A stretch of DNA of 64,000 nt from Dictyobacter vulcani (GCF_008974265.1 NZ_BKZW01000001.1:2976001-3040000); one strand, 5' to 3'; positions 1 to 9,416 are shown, counted from the stretch's first letter. The notes: generated by a model from the letters alone, not told the origin. Translations and numbers: made by a program.

Positions 1-722
1 AAGAGCGTGGGACGCGGTATTGATGGTTGGCGGTTGAGTGTATTCAGTATTTCTGGAGGGGAGTGGATTCCGAAGGCAGCTAGATTGTACGTGGCGATCT
101 GCCGGGCATTGTCATGCCAGATTGTGGTGACAACCTCACTTACTTCATGACTGGTAAAAATACTCTGATTGGGAAGTTGTTGCTTGAATTTATGCCATAG
201 CAGGTTGACGCGTGATGCACTCATGAGCACATCGGTGTGTAGATGGGTACAGAGCATAAGGTGGCGCCAGATCGCCTGACGCTGTAACTTGGCAAAGGTG
301 CGTGCATCCTGGAAGATTTCACTTTGTGCATCAAGATAGGTCGCGTCAAGGGTGTTTTTTGCGGCCTGGTAGCGTGCATAGGAGAGGTGCAGATTATGCA
401 AGGCGGAATAAAGATAAAGGAGGTGCCTGGTCAGATCCTGCAGGACAATATCAAAATCAATTTCGGTGCGTGCCAGGTGTATATGGAGCGGTTCTGTAAT
501 CGAGACATTATACATGTCCTCTTGAGGCAGATTTTCGAGTAAGGCCAGATGGGCCTGGCCTATTTGTGCCGTTACGGTTGCATCTACGATCAGGCTAACG
601 CCAGTGTGTATTCTACTTGAGCCTCCATACACACAGAGTGCTCCTGCGGTTGCGAGTATCTTTGCCACCTCAATATTGGCAGATGCGCACTGTTCTATGC
701 TATGTTCATCCTGTATCCTCAT
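1..722 (-). CDS. Hypothetical protein, 3' end beyond the left edge
   Basis: An open frame runs from an ATG at 722 to the left edge without a stop, giving about 240 residues of the N-terminal part. The ATG is preceded by AGGAG at good spacing (AGGAGTTCAATCC-ATG). The protein has no signal peptide or clear membrane segment and looks soluble and largely alpha-helical, rich in Leu, His and Ala, with a central stretch of Tyr/His/Gln-rich helices. I do not recognise a family. It is on the same strand as comB and the eccC pair and lies downstream of them. The 136-base gap to comB makes a shared transcript possible but not certain. The coding frame itself is well supported by its length and start site; the function is unknown. 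Confidence 0.7.
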   Translation of the reverse strand, partial: MRIQDEHSIEQCASANIEVAKILATAGALCVYGGSSRIHTGVSLIVDATVTAQIGQAHLALLENLPQEDMYNVSITEPLHIHLARTEIDFDIVLQDLTRHLLYLYSALHNLHLSYARYQAAKNTLDATYLDAQSEIFQDARTFAKLQRQAIWRHLMLCTHLHTDVLMSASRVNLLWHKFKQQLPNQSIFTSHEVSEVVTTIWHDNARQIATYNLAAFGIHSPPEILNTLNRQPSIPRPTL

Positions 723-858
723 GGATTGAACTCCTGTAGTGTTCTGAGGCATATTACTGCTGCTGGTTTCTTTGCGCTAGAAGAATCTTTCTTCCAGGCA
801 AGCATAGCATGGCAGATTGAAATGAACGTTCCTCCGAAGGATGGAATAAGTAGATCGA

Positions 859-1629
859 CTATGAATTAGCTGGTATGAATTTGCTATCGACTGGTTCCAA
901 TATCAGAAGTCCCGTGCGTGGTTCTGTTCCCGTTACACGTGCCACACTGAAACTACCGTTTTGCCGCAGACAAAAGTCGATATCCTCGCTAAGTCCATGC
1001 GCAATGACCTGGGCGGCTGAATGACAATATGCAGCCAGTTTGGAAGGCGGATAGAGTTGATATAATCCACTGGCGGCTGTAACACTTTCATGACAGGTGA
1101 TATCTGGCTCTTGCCGCTGTATTTCTTGTGCGAGATAACCGGCACAAATTGTATCGTCGAGGGCGAAATAATTATTTTCGGCGGCACAGACAATGGCGAT
1201 ATTACTGTGTTGACGGCGTGCGCAGTCCAGTGCATATGCTGTTACTGCCCGGGCATTATAAAAGCAACCGGCCAGGCGTAAACTTTGTGCAGGGCAGGCA
1301 TAGAAGGCGCGGGTACCATTGGTGGTGGTCAGAATCAATTCTCGCTGGCTGAGGTTGGCCCGTGAGAATTGTACCGGTGAGTTGCCATAGTCAAAGCCGG
1401 GTAACGGCTGGACATTACGTTCTCCACAGAGCAGACGGCCCGGAAGCAATCGGGCCGCCTCACGAGCCTGTTCGACCGTGTTGGCGGCCAGTATACGTTG
1501 CGCCCCCTGATCAAAGATCGCGGTGATCGCGGTGGTTGCGCGTATCAGATCAACGACAATGTAGATATCCTCAACCGCAGGATCAGTGGCCTGGATATCC
1601 GCCGGGCTCATATGAATGGTTAAGTTCAC
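859..1629 (-). CDS. comB: Probable 2-phosphosulfolactate phosphatase (ComB family)
   Basis: ComB hydrolyses 2-phosphosulfolactate to sulfolactate, a step of coenzyme M or sulfolactate synthesis; the enzyme is cytosolic and Mg-dependent. The family signatures are visible: an early VDLIRATTAI segment (Asp, Arg, Ala, Thr), a GA-x-R-I strand, LCGERN, the GFDYGNSP motif, and TTTNGTRAF near residue 105. At about 256 residues the length matches the family. A GTG at 1635 opens the frame, but the GTG at 1629 sits 7 bases after AGGA and is the better start. Bacteria with ComB often lack coenzyme M, so sulfolactate itself or a related phosphoester may be the real product; this is inference. The gene lies between the unknown 3' neighbour and the eccC pair on the same strand. 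Confidence 0.8.
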   Translation of the reverse strand: MNLTIHMSPADIQATDPAVEDIYIVVDLIRATTAITAIFDQGAQRILAANTVEQAREAARLLPGRLLCGERNVQPLPGFDYGNSPVQFSRANLSQRELILTTTNGTRAFYACPAQSLRLAGCFYNARAVTAYALDCARRQHSNIAIVCAAENNYFALDDTICAGYLAQEIQRQEPDITCHESVTAASGLYQLYPPSKLAAYCHSAAQVIAHGLSEDIDFCLRQNGSFSVARVTGTEPRTGLLILEPVDSKFIPANS

Positions 1630-1701
1630 TATCACATCCTGAATAATGCTGTTTATTTTACTATGTATCCTCAGCTTATTTTATCATTACTGGATGTATG
1701 T

Positions 1702-2829
1702 TTATGGTAGAGAATTCTGGACTAATGCTAGTTTTAGCTGTGTATCGCGTATACTTTCCGTAGAGCCACTGAGTGGTAAGGCCAGTTGAACCTGCTGTAT
1801 ATGACGTTCCGGTGTCTGAATCCAGCCACGTCCTGGAACTGTTTCAGCTGGCAGGATGGTAGCTCCGAATAGTTCATGATTTTGTCGATTGCTTAAGCCA
1901 AGTCCAATTCTGGTCGGACATTTGCTGATAAGTTCCTGGGGAAGCTGGCGCGGGCCAGTCTCGGTGGAGGTGATGATCAGATAAACTCCCAATGCACGTG
2001 CCTCCATTACGGTTTGAGCCAGTTTTTTTATCAGTAGAGCGGTAGTTGTTCGTTCTGCAAAAAGCTGATAATTACTGATAATGACTAAAAGTTGTGGTAT
2101 GCTCAGACCTTGCGACCATACCTGCGAGAGTGTTTGTGGATGCTGCTGTTGGCTGGCAAACAGATCATGCCGTTGTTGGATTTCAGCGTAAATCCTATTC
2201 GTAAAGTGTTGTAACTGTTCCTCTGAAGCTTCTGCACTCCAATACATATCTCCATTGGCTTTAGAGAGGTGTGGCAAGGTTCGGAAATGAGTCAGTTCGG
2301 CGAATGGATCCAGGATTGCGTAACGGAGTTGTTCAGGTAGAAAACGTGTTGTGAGCCAGAATAATATGGTTTGCAAGGCCGTTGCTTTTCCGCTGTGCTG
2401 CGCGCCTGCAATCAGTAGTGGACCACCTGTGGCTGTTCCGCCTGCTCCATGTAGATCTACCAGAAAGGTTTCGCGTAACTGTTCCGCTGGTTTATCGATC
2501 AGGCCCAATGGTATCTGCATAGAAGGCTTGATATTTTCGCGGCTGCGGCGTTCCAGAACTTCGCGGCGCGTCATTGGGATAACGGCCTGACGTTCCCGCT
2601 GATCTAATCCTGATTGATTGGTATCCAGGTCTTCGGGATAAAAGAGCACCAGTGGATCTGGTAACTGATGGCTTGGAGTCGGTAGTGGTTCCGGCCAATA
2701 GTGAATACCTTCTTTACGGGCGCTAGCCGGTTTGTAAACAGAGCTGATGCGCTCAATGGCGATCTCAAAGAAAGGCTTTGACCTGCCCGGATCGGTTGGC
2801 TGAGAGTGTGGAACTATGGGTGTCTGCAC
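1702..2829 (-). CDS. FtsK/SpoIIIE-type ATPase domain protein, EccCb-like
   Basis: This 375-residue protein is the second half of a type VII secretion EccC-like motor. In the family, EccC is a chain of FtsK-type ATPase domains that engages and exports substrates at the membrane. Here one domain is seen, after an N-terminal linker of about 125 residues. Its P-loop is GAQHSGKA (142-149), with Ala where Ser/Thr normally binds Mg. The Walker B strand reads LLVIISNYQ (247-255) and lacks its acidic residue. It is therefore probably a regulatory or substrate-binding domain rather than an active ATPase. A third domain, usual in EccC, is missing. It starts with GTG at 2829, 6 bases after the upstream stop. 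AAAGGAAAG inside the upstream gene serves as its ribosome site, implying translational coupling. Confidence 0.7.
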   Translation of the reverse strand: MQTPIVPHSQPTDPGRSKPFFEIAIERISSVYKPASARKEGIHYWPEPLPTPSHQLPDPLVLFYPEDLDTNQSGLDQRERQAVIPMTRREVLERRSRENIKPSMQIPLGLIDKPAEQLRETFLVDLHGAGGTATGGPLLIAGAQHSGKATALQTILFWLTTRFLPEQLRYAILDPFAELTHFRTLPHLSKANGDMYWSAEASEEQLQHFTNRIYAEIQQRHDLFASQQQHPQTLSQVWSQGLSIPQLLVIISNYQLFAERTTTALLIKKLAQTVMEARALGVYLIITSTETGPRQLPQELISKCPTRIGLGLSNRQNHELFGATILPAETVPGRGWIQTPERHIQQVQLALPLSGSTESIRDTQLKLALVQNSLP

Positions 2830-2835
2830 TATCTC

Positions 2836-5268
2836 TTACTTTCCTTTGAATGGTAACGATAATAATGAGTTTAATTGTGACTGATTTGCAGGGATATATT
2901 CCTGATAAACAGGAGTGGTGACGCGTGCTGCCTGGAAAAGATCAAGCTGGTTATCTCCGTGGAGAAGATATCCGCGACCGGGAATGCTGGCTGGCAGATC
3001 AGCTGCATCGGGACGACGGAGCACTTCGCGGCTCTCCTGTGGGGTGGCGCAGCGCAGGCAGATGCGATATTGGACAGCGTCTCGAATGTTGTTATAACTC
3101 AATCCTTCTGGTCGCTGGGCGGCCAGCAAAAAGTGCAGTCCAATTTCATCTCCCATGCCCATAATTCCCAGCAATTCATCGAATATGGCCTCTGTATACT
3201 GGCTAATATCGGTGAAGCCATCGATGATGATAAACAGGTGTGGAGTGGGCTTCCCCTCGTTCAGGCCTGCTTTACGTTTATTGACTTCGGCTCGAAGCAT
3301 GATGATAAAGCGTTGCCAGGCAGCTGCAGATGACATATTTGTGAGGAAGCCAAGGGTATGAGGTAGCCGGGCAAATGGTTTTAAGGCCAGGCCAGCTTTG
3401 TGATCCAGGAGTAAGAAGTTGATTTCGGTTGGTTTATAGAGAAAGGCCAGGGTCAGCAGAATGGTTTCTAACAATTCGCTTTTGCCCGAGCCCGTCTGAC
3501 CGATCAGTAAGCCATGGGGTCCATCACGGAGCAGATCCAGATATTGTACTTCATCGCCAAAGGTGAGACCAAGTGGAATACGCAAAAGTGGCTGTGGGGT
3601 TCGAAAGAGCGGATCACCCCAGAACACGAAAGGATCGTAGTTCTGGATATCAATGGGGGTATCAAAGATGTTCCTGATATCGACCTGGGTGCGTAGTTCC
3701 AGTGGTTGACTGACATTGTACTGCAGGGATTGTAAGCGTAGAGATAAAGAACGCAAATCATCAAAACTGATGCCATCAAGCTCTATGCATTGTTGCGCTG
3801 GCTGTGGTTGGGTCAAATGGCGTACTCTGGCCTGTACGGTCGGTATGGTAATAGTTTCTTCTGCTATCTCTTTTTCTTGTCGTTTCTTTTTGATTTTACC
3901 CTGTGGTAGTAACGAGGTAGTTTCTGCCAGTAAGATCTTTGGTGGCTCCGCTTGTTGCAGATCAATCAGCAACTGGTTGTTCTGGGGAAATTGGGATTGT
4001 TTGGTGCAGACACTGAGGATAGAAACGCCTAAACTGGTTCCATGGTCCAGGGCCAAGGCTAGCTCTGGTCTTCTGAGAGGCGATACCGCTAGATGTGCTC
4101 GCCGATATTGCGTTGGATGCGAAGGGGGGATAATCATAGTCGGAAGAGCCTGGGCTGGTTGGTCCAGATCTCCAGGCGCGTCAAAATCATCGATAACAAT
4201 CAACAAATGTGGTTGTGGGATACTTTTTTGTTGTGGTTGCAGATCATTGAGGAGTACTTCACGTCGCCTGAGTTCGCGCGAGATCAGCGGTAACTGATCC
4301 ATGATGGCGGCCGTGCCAATGGCGCAGGTATGAGCCTGAAATGCCTCTTCCATTTGAGCACTGGAATGGCGGGCATCATAGCGAATCGTGTGTGGCAAAA
4401 TCTCGGCCCACTGCCAGGCTCTTTCCTGTGAGCGTGGGGCGAGAATAATAATGCGTACATCCTCGGGCGAGTGGTGATACACTACCTGACTCAGGATGGC
4501 ATGGAGTGTCTCTCTTGCCATAGAGCGTTTTAAGGCTGGTCCATAAATAGTTACTGGACTCTGATGGCGGAGGTCTATCTGCAAGGGCACATGGACCGTT
4601 GCATAGGTAGTCACCAGTGCCCTGGCATACTCATTGTAGAGCTGTAAACTTCTCCTCGTCGTAGCTTGCCCATAGTCTGGTGCCTGTATCTTATAGGTGG
4701 CGGGACGTTGTTGTAATCCGATACGGACTTGTAGGAAGTCACGATCGGAGCGTTGGCGCGCCCAGAGACTACTATTTTGCTCATTATAGGTGTGCTGGAG
4801 TAGTGGGATGATCTCGAGATGTTCATAGATAACGGATTTGAACTCATAGCGCGACAATGGCGGATCCAGGTTCATATATGCCTGTCGTTCCTGCCAGTTC
4901 AGGGTTTTTAAGCGGCTCTCAGCATCCTGTAGCTGTTGCAAGTACTCTTGTAATAGTTGTCTATTGCGTCGTAGCTTGCGCATAGTCCTTCGCGTGGCGA
5001 TGATCAGCATACCAATTGCCACCATGCCGCCTCCAGCGATGCAGGATAGAAGAAAAACTCTGGCATTATCTACTATAGTAGTAAGATAAGTGAACACGCA
5101 CCCATAGATAGCCAGGCAAACCAGACCGGAAAAGATAAAGACCAGGATAGAAGATAGCGACGGATTTAGGAGTGTCGGTGGCGCTGGCAGGAGAATTGTT
5201 TCCTCTGAAATTTCAGGCCACACCCGAGTTTTGCGCGTAATAATTGATGATGGCTGTTGGTAAGACAT
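2836..5268 (-). CDS. Type VII secretion EccC-like membrane ATPase, EccCa-like
   Basis: An 810-residue FtsK/SpoIIIE-type protein resembling the N-terminal two thirds of EccC, the motor of type VII secretion. Two membrane helices lie near residues 38-62 and 71-92. A family-typical pre-motor domain follows, containing HSPEDVRIIIL and WQWAEILPHTIRYD. A motor domain then carries a perfect Walker A, GQTGSGKSE (590-598), and a LLLDHKAG strand. The Walker B reads HLFIIIDGFTDI, so the catalytic Glu of the usual DEF is Gly. The start is ATG 5268 behind AAGGGG. It is followed directly by the EccCb-like gene. No EsxA/WXG100, EccB, EccD or EccE gene is visible nearby. A divergent FtsK-family motor with another role is the main alternative. 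Confidence 0.75.
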   Translation of the reverse strand: MSYQQPSSIITRKTRVWPEISEETILLPAPPTLLNPSLSSILVFIFSGLVCLAIYGCVFTYLTTIVDNARVFLLSCIAGGGMVAIGMLIIATRRTMRKLRRNRQLLQEYLQQLQDAESRLKTLNWQERQAYMNLDPPLSRYEFKSVIYEHLEIIPLLQHTYNEQNSSLWARQRSDRDFLQVRIGLQQRPATYKIQAPDYGQATTRRSLQLYNEYARALVTTYATVHVPLQIDLRHQSPVTIYGPALKRSMARETLHAILSQVVYHHSPEDVRIIILAPRSQERAWQWAEILPHTIRYDARHSSAQMEEAFQAHTCAIGTAAIMDQLPLISRELRRREVLLNDLQPQQKSIPQPHLLIVIDDFDAPGDLDQPAQALPTMIIPPSHPTQYRRAHLAVSPLRRPELALALDHGTSLGVSILSVCTKQSQFPQNNQLLIDLQQAEPPKILLAETTSLLPQGKIKKKRQEKEIAEETITIPTVQARVRHLTQPQPAQQCIELDGISFDDLRSLSLRLQSLQYNVSQPLELRTQVDIRNIFDTPIDIQNYDPFVFWGDPLFRTPQPLLRIPLGLTFGDEVQYLDLLRDGPHGLLIGQTGSGKSELLETILLTLAFLYKPTEINFLLLDHKAGLALKPFARLPHTLGFLTNMSSAAAWQRFIIMLRAEVNKRKAGLNEGKPTPHLFIIIDGFTDISQYTEAIFDELLGIMGMGDEIGLHFLLAAQRPEGLSYNNIRDAVQYRICLRCATPQESREVLRRPDAADLPASIPGRGYLLHGDNQLDLFQAARVTTPVYQEYIPANQSQLNSLLSLPFKGK

Positions 5269-5591
5269 TGCAACCCCTTCTCAACTTATCCATTCCCATG
5301 TGCAAATGCATCTTATTTTTGGAGTAATCTCCAGTTTTATATGAATAAAAACAGCTTGCATTATCCTAGCATACAATAATGATCAAGGCAAATACATAGT
5401 GATTTTGTCTTAGATTGCTGTAATTGGACACATGGAATAATAAGCAAGAGGTTATTTAAAGAGTAGAATAAACCCAGCAATGTTTTAATTTATTCTTTTC
5501 ATGCGTCGATTATGGAGTCTGAGGATAGGAATTCTTCTCATCACAATCTGTCATATCAATAAATGTTGATGAGGTTCTTAAATCTCAAAGT
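5269..5591. other. Divergent intergenic region
   Basis: AT-rich spacer of 323 bases between the minus-strand eccC pair and the plus-strand flippase-like gene. It must hold both promoters, but I cannot fix either one. It contains a 14-base perfect palindrome (separate entry). No convincing ORF or RNA gene is seen. Confidence 0.5.
5320..5333. promoter_or_regulatory. 14-bp palindrome, possible operator
   Basis: TGGAGTAATCTCCA is an exact inverted repeat (TGGAG-TAAT-CTCCA) 52 bases upstream of the eccCa-like start. It could be a repressor site. There is no second copy nearby, so this is only a candidate. Confidence 0.3.
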
Positions 5592-6767
5592 ATGTCATCT
5601 TTTGCACATACTTTCAGCGAGCTTTCGGATGAGAATAAGAGGTGCCTCGTGCTGAATGATCATTCCCCTCTAGATGTTCAATCGCCTGGTATGAAAGATT
5701 CTGAGGTTGTTCGCGTGCCAGAGGAATTAACTCAAACAGTGTTGTCATCAGCTAGGGATAGAAGGGGGCCAAAAACGTGGCTGAAGAGCCATGTGAAATT
5801 TTTGCTGCGTTTATTCTGTAGCATTAGCCTGGTAATCGTCTTATTAAAGTCGATCTCCTGGCCAGAACTTTTGCAGCAATTACCTCATCTGGATAGCGGA
5901 GTGCTTCTCATAGGAATCGCTCTCGGTTTCTATGGCATTATTATCAGTTCCTATCAATGGCAGTGTTTACTTGCCGCTGAACATATTCACATTGATCTCA
6001 GGCGTTTGATTAATTTGTATCAGGTAGGGATTGCGTTTAATCACTTTTTGCCGACAGGGATGGGGGGAGATGTGGTGAAGGCGTACTATATTGGCAAAGA
6101 AGGAAAGAATACCGTCGGTTCGGCCAGCGCGGTCGTAATGACACGCATCAGTGGTTTTTTTGCCATGATGCTGGTTTCGCTGCCTACCATGCTTCTCTGG
6201 CCTGCCCTGCTGACGAGCCAGATTGGTATGAGCTATGCGCTGGTTTGTCTGGCCTTAATAGGTGCCCTGACACTCATTTTTCTGGCCGTCAAATATATTC
6301 CCCACTGGCTACAACCCGTCTGGATGCAGAAGCGCATGGTTCAGTCCTTGCTCGCGATTGGTACGACCCTGCGTCACAGTATTGCGCGTCCACGGACGAT
6401 GTGTAATGCCACCATCTTTGGTGTACTGTATCATATTGGCTACGCCTTAAACTTTTATCTGTATGGTCGGTTACTGAATGTACACGTCCCATTTGCTTTC
6501 TACCTGGTGGCTATTCCCTTTGTGTCACTGGTGGCCTTTGTGCCTTTTTCCATCAATGGCTTTGGACTACGTGAGGGAGCCTTTGTCCTCATTTTCGCCT
6601 CAGTCCATGTTGCCATGCCGACCGCCATGTTGCTGGTACTCTTGATGGATGTGCAGGTGCTCCTCTTTGGAATTATCGGGGGGATTATCTATCTTTGCTC
6701 ATGTGGCAAGAAAAAAGAGGTGAGTACCCCGCTATCCATTCATACCTCTTCACACCTATCAGGTTAG
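5592..6767 (+). CDS. Lysylphosphatidylglycerol synthase-type flippase-like membrane protein (UPF0104)
   Basis: A polytopic membrane protein of 391 residues with a cytosolic N-tail of about 70 residues followed by roughly seven or eight hydrophobic helices. The LPTGMGGDVVKAY motif and the nearby S/A-rich helix with an Arg (VVMTRISGF) are typical of the LPG_synthase_TM family. That family includes the flippase half of MprF and related lipid or polyprenol translocases. No synthetase domain is attached, so it is a flippase-type protein rather than a full MprF. No strong Shine-Dalgarno precedes ATG 5592; a later start is possible because the first 70 residues are not conserved in type. It stands alone, divergent from eccC and convergent with the CorC-like gene. 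Confidence 0.75.
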   Translation: MSSFAHTFSELSDENKRCLVLNDHSPLDVQSPGMKDSEVVRVPEELTQTVLSSARDRRGPKTWLKSHVKFLLRLFCSISLVIVLLKSISWPELLQQLPHLDSGVLLIGIALGFYGIIISSYQWQCLLAAEHIHIDLRRLINLYQVGIAFNHFLPTGMGGDVVKAYYIGKEGKNTVGSASAVVMTRISGFFAMMLVSLPTMLLWPALLTSQIGMSYALVCLALIGALTLIFLAVKYIPHWLQPVWMQKRMVQSLLAIGTTLRHSIARPRTMCNATIFGVLYHIGYALNFYLYGRLLNVHVPFAFYLVAIPFVSLVAFVPFSINGFGLREGAFVLIFASVHVAMPTAMLLVLLMDVQVLLFGIIGGIIYLCSCGKKKEVSTPLSIHTSSHLSG

Positions 6768-6806
6768 AGGGATAAACCCCATTTCTGCACAGGCGAGGTG
6801 GCCATT

Positions 6807-8234
6807 TTATGATTGGCTGCCTCGCTTGTTGGGATATTCTTTAACGAGGGTGAGGCGGGATGTTATGGATTCTGTCCGGGCGGGTATAACTTTGACGCGC
6901 GAGATGCGTAGGCCGTCCATCTCTTCAACACGCAATTTATAGGTAGCAAAAGGCACGGTATCTCCCAGTGTTGGCAAGCGATCTAATTTTTCAAAGATAT
7001 AGCCAGCCAGGGTATTGGCATGTATCTCCTCAAGCTTATTTTCTTTATCCCCAAATTGATCGGCGAAACTGGAGATAGCCATCAGGCCATCGACTGAGAG
7101 CGAGCCATCAGGAAGTTTTTCGACCTCAGGGCGTACACCACGGTCTCTGGTATCAAATTCATCCTGTACCTCACCGACCAGTTCCTCGATGATATCTTCC
7201 AATGTAATGATGCCTGCGGTTGAGCCATATTCATTGATCACGACCGCCATGTGGATACGCCGATTGCGCATCTGGGTCAATATTACATCCAATGAGGTCA
7301 TTTCAGTCACATACAGGACGGGTCGCAACCTGTTGAGCAATATAAAGGGTTGTTGCAACTGGCTGGATTGGGCCTGGAAGACATCTTTAATATGAGCCAA
7401 TCCGATGATATTATCCAGGGAAACTTCATAGACTGGTAAGCGTGTATAGTTTTCGCGGGCAAAGGTCTGGGCCAGGTCCTCACGGGATATAGTAATGGGG
7501 ACTCCGACGATCTCGGTATGTGGCACCATGACCTGCTGGGCTGTTTTATCACTGAAGTCAAAGACATGTCGTAGCAGAAACTCTTCTTGCTGCTGTAAGA
7601 AGCCTGCCTCCCGACTTTGCGCGACCAGCATCTCCAACTCTTCAACTGAGTGCACCGCTGCATGCTCGCTATTTGCCTGCATGCCTAACAGACGGACCAC
7701 AAACGTACCGATACCATTCATCAGCGCGATAAAAGGATTCAGGACGCGCGAAAAAATATAGAGTGGCCGAGCCACAAATAAGGCTGTACCCTCGCTGCGT
7801 TGTAGCGCAATGGATTTTGGAACCAGTTCTCCCAGGACAATATGAAAGGTTGTGATTAAAATGAAGCTGATCGTGACCGCAACGGTATGGCTGATCGCCA
7901 CGGCGTTCTGGCCGCCAATGCTGGCAAAGAGTGGTTCAATCAAATGGGCCAGTGAAGGTTCACCAATCCAACCCAAAGCTAGACTGGCCAGGGTAATGCC
8001 CAGTTGGGTGGCTGCGATAAAGGTGTCGAGGTGCTGAACCTGCGTTTGGACCACTTTCGCCGTCGCATTTCCTTCTTCCACCAGTTGTGCAATCCGTGTC
8101 GCACGCACTTTTACCAGGGCAAATTCTCCGGCGACAAAAAATCCGTTAGCTGCAACCAGAGCAAAGACGGCTAGCAGACCGATGAGCGAACTGACATCCA
8201 CTGAATAAGTTCCCTTTCCTGTGAATAGAGCCAT
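6807..8234 (-). CDS. CNNM/CBS-domain hemolysin-like protein (CorC/HlyC family)
   Basis: A 475-residue integral membrane protein of the HlyC/CorC (CNNM) family, linked to magnesium or cobalt efflux and ion homeostasis. In order: an N-terminal DUF21 membrane domain with about four helices (NGFFVAGEFALV near residue 30, and FHIVLGELVPKSIA); a tandem CBS pair (roughly 215-335, including VMVPHTEIVGVP and AVVINEYGSTAGIITLEDIIEELVGE split over several strands); and a C-terminal CorC_HlyC transporter-associated domain (about 360-440, with NTLAGYIFEKLDRLPTLGDT). ATG 8234 is used; a GTG at 8201 behind AAAGGG is an alternative that still keeps the first helix. Complete, with all expected domains. Confidence 0.88.
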   Translation of the reverse strand: MALFTGKGTYSVDVSSLIGLLAVFALVAANGFFVAGEFALVKVRATRIAQLVEEGNATAKVVQTQVQHLDTFIAATQLGITLASLALGWIGEPSLAHLIEPLFASIGGQNAVAISHTVAVTISFILITTFHIVLGELVPKSIALQRSEGTALFVARPLYIFSRVLNPFIALMNGIGTFVVRLLGMQANSEHAAVHSVEELEMLVAQSREAGFLQQQEEFLLRHVFDFSDKTAQQVMVPHTEIVGVPITISREDLAQTFARENYTRLPVYEVSLDNIIGLAHIKDVFQAQSSQLQQPFILLNRLRPVLYVTEMTSLDVILTQMRNRRIHMAVVINEYGSTAGIITLEDIIEELVGEVQDEFDTRDRGVRPEVEKLPDGSLSVDGLMAISSFADQFGDKENKLEEIHANTLAGYIFEKLDRLPTLGDTVPFATYKLRVEEMDGLRISRVKVIPARTESITSRLTLVKEYPNKRGSQS

Positions 8235-8370
8235 GAAAAGTGAACGCGAAAATAGAGCGAAGCGCTAACTTAGCTAAACGACTGATCGAGCAGTTTGCCA
8301 TATATACTACACAATTTAAACTTTGTCTACAAGGTATAGGGGTTTATCTGAAGAGTATAAAGCACAAAGA

Positions 8371-8410
8371 AAACGACACTCGTTCCGACCAGCGGAATGA
8401 GTGTCGTTTT
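8371..8410 (-). terminator. Intrinsic terminator of the exported-protein gene
   Basis: A 17-bp stem (AAACGACACTCGTTCCG paired with 8393-8410, one G-U) with a 5-base loop ends in a T-rich run on either strand. It lies just after the stop of the minus-strand gene at 8467. Confidence 0.75.
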
Positions 8411-8466
8411 TGCTTGAGACAGAAATGGTCTACTCTTTGCAGGCTACAGTTCAGCCTCTGACAGTT

Positions 8467-9156
8467 TTACTTCTGCTTTTTGCTGACGCGGTTCATCAGT
8501 TTCTCTACAAACTGTGGATGGTTCTTGAGCATGGTGGTGATGGCATCTGCACGTTTCTGGGTCAGATCACCAGCATTGACCGCATTCTTCAGCACAGTTG
8601 TGATGGTATTCTGGACCAGGGTCTTCAAATCGCTACTGGAAACATGCTGAGCTGTAGCAATAGCGGTCAGGCTTTTGCCACTTTTCAACTGTGTGGTCAA
8701 CTGAGCGCTGGTCATATGCAGTCCCTGTGACAGCTGCTGTAGCGCGGCAGGAGTGTATTTCTTGAACAATTTGGCCATAGGACCTTTTTTAGCTTGCAGC
8801 ATGTTTGGGCAGGCCTGACCTTTGCCTTTGGCGATGTTCTGTTTGATTTTATTGGCGCGATCCTGCTTTAGTTTGCCATCTTTCACCATCTGGTCGATGA
8901 CATCGGTGGCAGCACCTTTACGGTCCTGCTGCAAAGCATCCACAGATATATTCAGGCGTTTGGCCAGATCCTGGTTATATTGCTGGCAGTAGGCGGCACC
9001 TTTTTTCGCTTTTGCTGGCGTTGGTGTGTTCTGGCTACTGTTGGCCGAGGCCATCATTGGTGCCAGGAAGAGGGCACCTGCGAGCACTGCCAGCATGAGC
9101 AGCGCGCCAGTCGCACCGGCTATCATCAACGCTTTTCTTTTAACGAGATTCTTCAT
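8467..9156 (-). CDS. Exported helical protein of unknown function
   Basis: A 229-residue secreted or membrane-anchored protein. A basic start (MKNLVKRK) and a hydrophobic segment (about residues 9-37, AGATGALLMLAVLAGALFLA) form a signal peptide or N-terminal anchor. The mature part has repeated short helical motifs: QDLAKRLNISVDALQQD, LSQGLHMTSAQLTTQL and IATAQHVSSSDLKTLV. Each is followed by a K-rich helix such as QKRADAITTMLKNHP. This resembles tandem small helical hairpins found in other Gram-positive-type secreted proteins of unknown role. AAAGGAG lies 9 bases before ATG 9156, which fixes the start; an upstream ATG at 9198 has no ribosome site. It ends at a strong terminator and is probably monocistronic. 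Confidence 0.75.
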   Translation of the reverse strand: MKNLVKRKALMIAGATGALLMLAVLAGALFLAPMMASANSSQNTPTPAKAKKGAAYCQQYNQDLAKRLNISVDALQQDRKGAATDVIDQMVKDGKLKQDRANKIKQNIAKGKGQACPNMLQAKKGPMAKLFKKYTPAALQQLSQGLHMTSAQLTTQLKSGKSLTAIATAQHVSSSDLKTLVQNTITTVLKNAVNAGDLTQKRADAITTMLKNHPQFVEKLMNRVSKKQK

Positions 9157-9368
9157 TCGAATTGGCTCCTTTATTTCTAATAAACTTTTATACAGCATAG
9201 GTATTCATGCCCTTTAGTTTTAGAACTAGATTTAGAACTATTTTTCTCTGTACCTATTGGTATGTTTCTATTATAGAACGCATAAATTTAGAAAAACTCT
9301 GTTAATATTCAAGAATTGCTCAAGATTTGCAGGCAGCCAGAAAAGGACCTGTTTTTCGCTGTTAGATA

Positions 9369-9377
9369 TGCTACTAT
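9369..9377 (+). promoter_or_regulatory. Extended -10 promoter element
   Basis: TGC-TACTAT matches an extended -10 box 40 bases upstream of the response regulator start. No good -35 is seen, as expected for this promoter class. Confidence 0.45.
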
Positions 9378-9416
9378 GAATATAAGGATGAGCCAGACTA
9401 CCCAGGAGTGAGATGA

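Noticed and set aside
302..542. Two overlapping plus-strand ORFs of 65-72 codons
   Set aside because: They lie antisense to the partial minus-strand gene, which has a long open frame and a good ribosome site.
2815..2850. Frameshift splitting a single eccC gene
   Set aside because: The first gene ends cleanly and the second has its own GTG start with AAAGGAAAG in front. EccCa/EccCb splits are known in nature, so I treat this as two genes.
3716..4297. 193-codon plus-strand ORF
   Set aside because: Lies wholly antisense to the eccCa-like gene, Cys/Ser/Arg-rich in the way of shadow frames, without a ribosome site.
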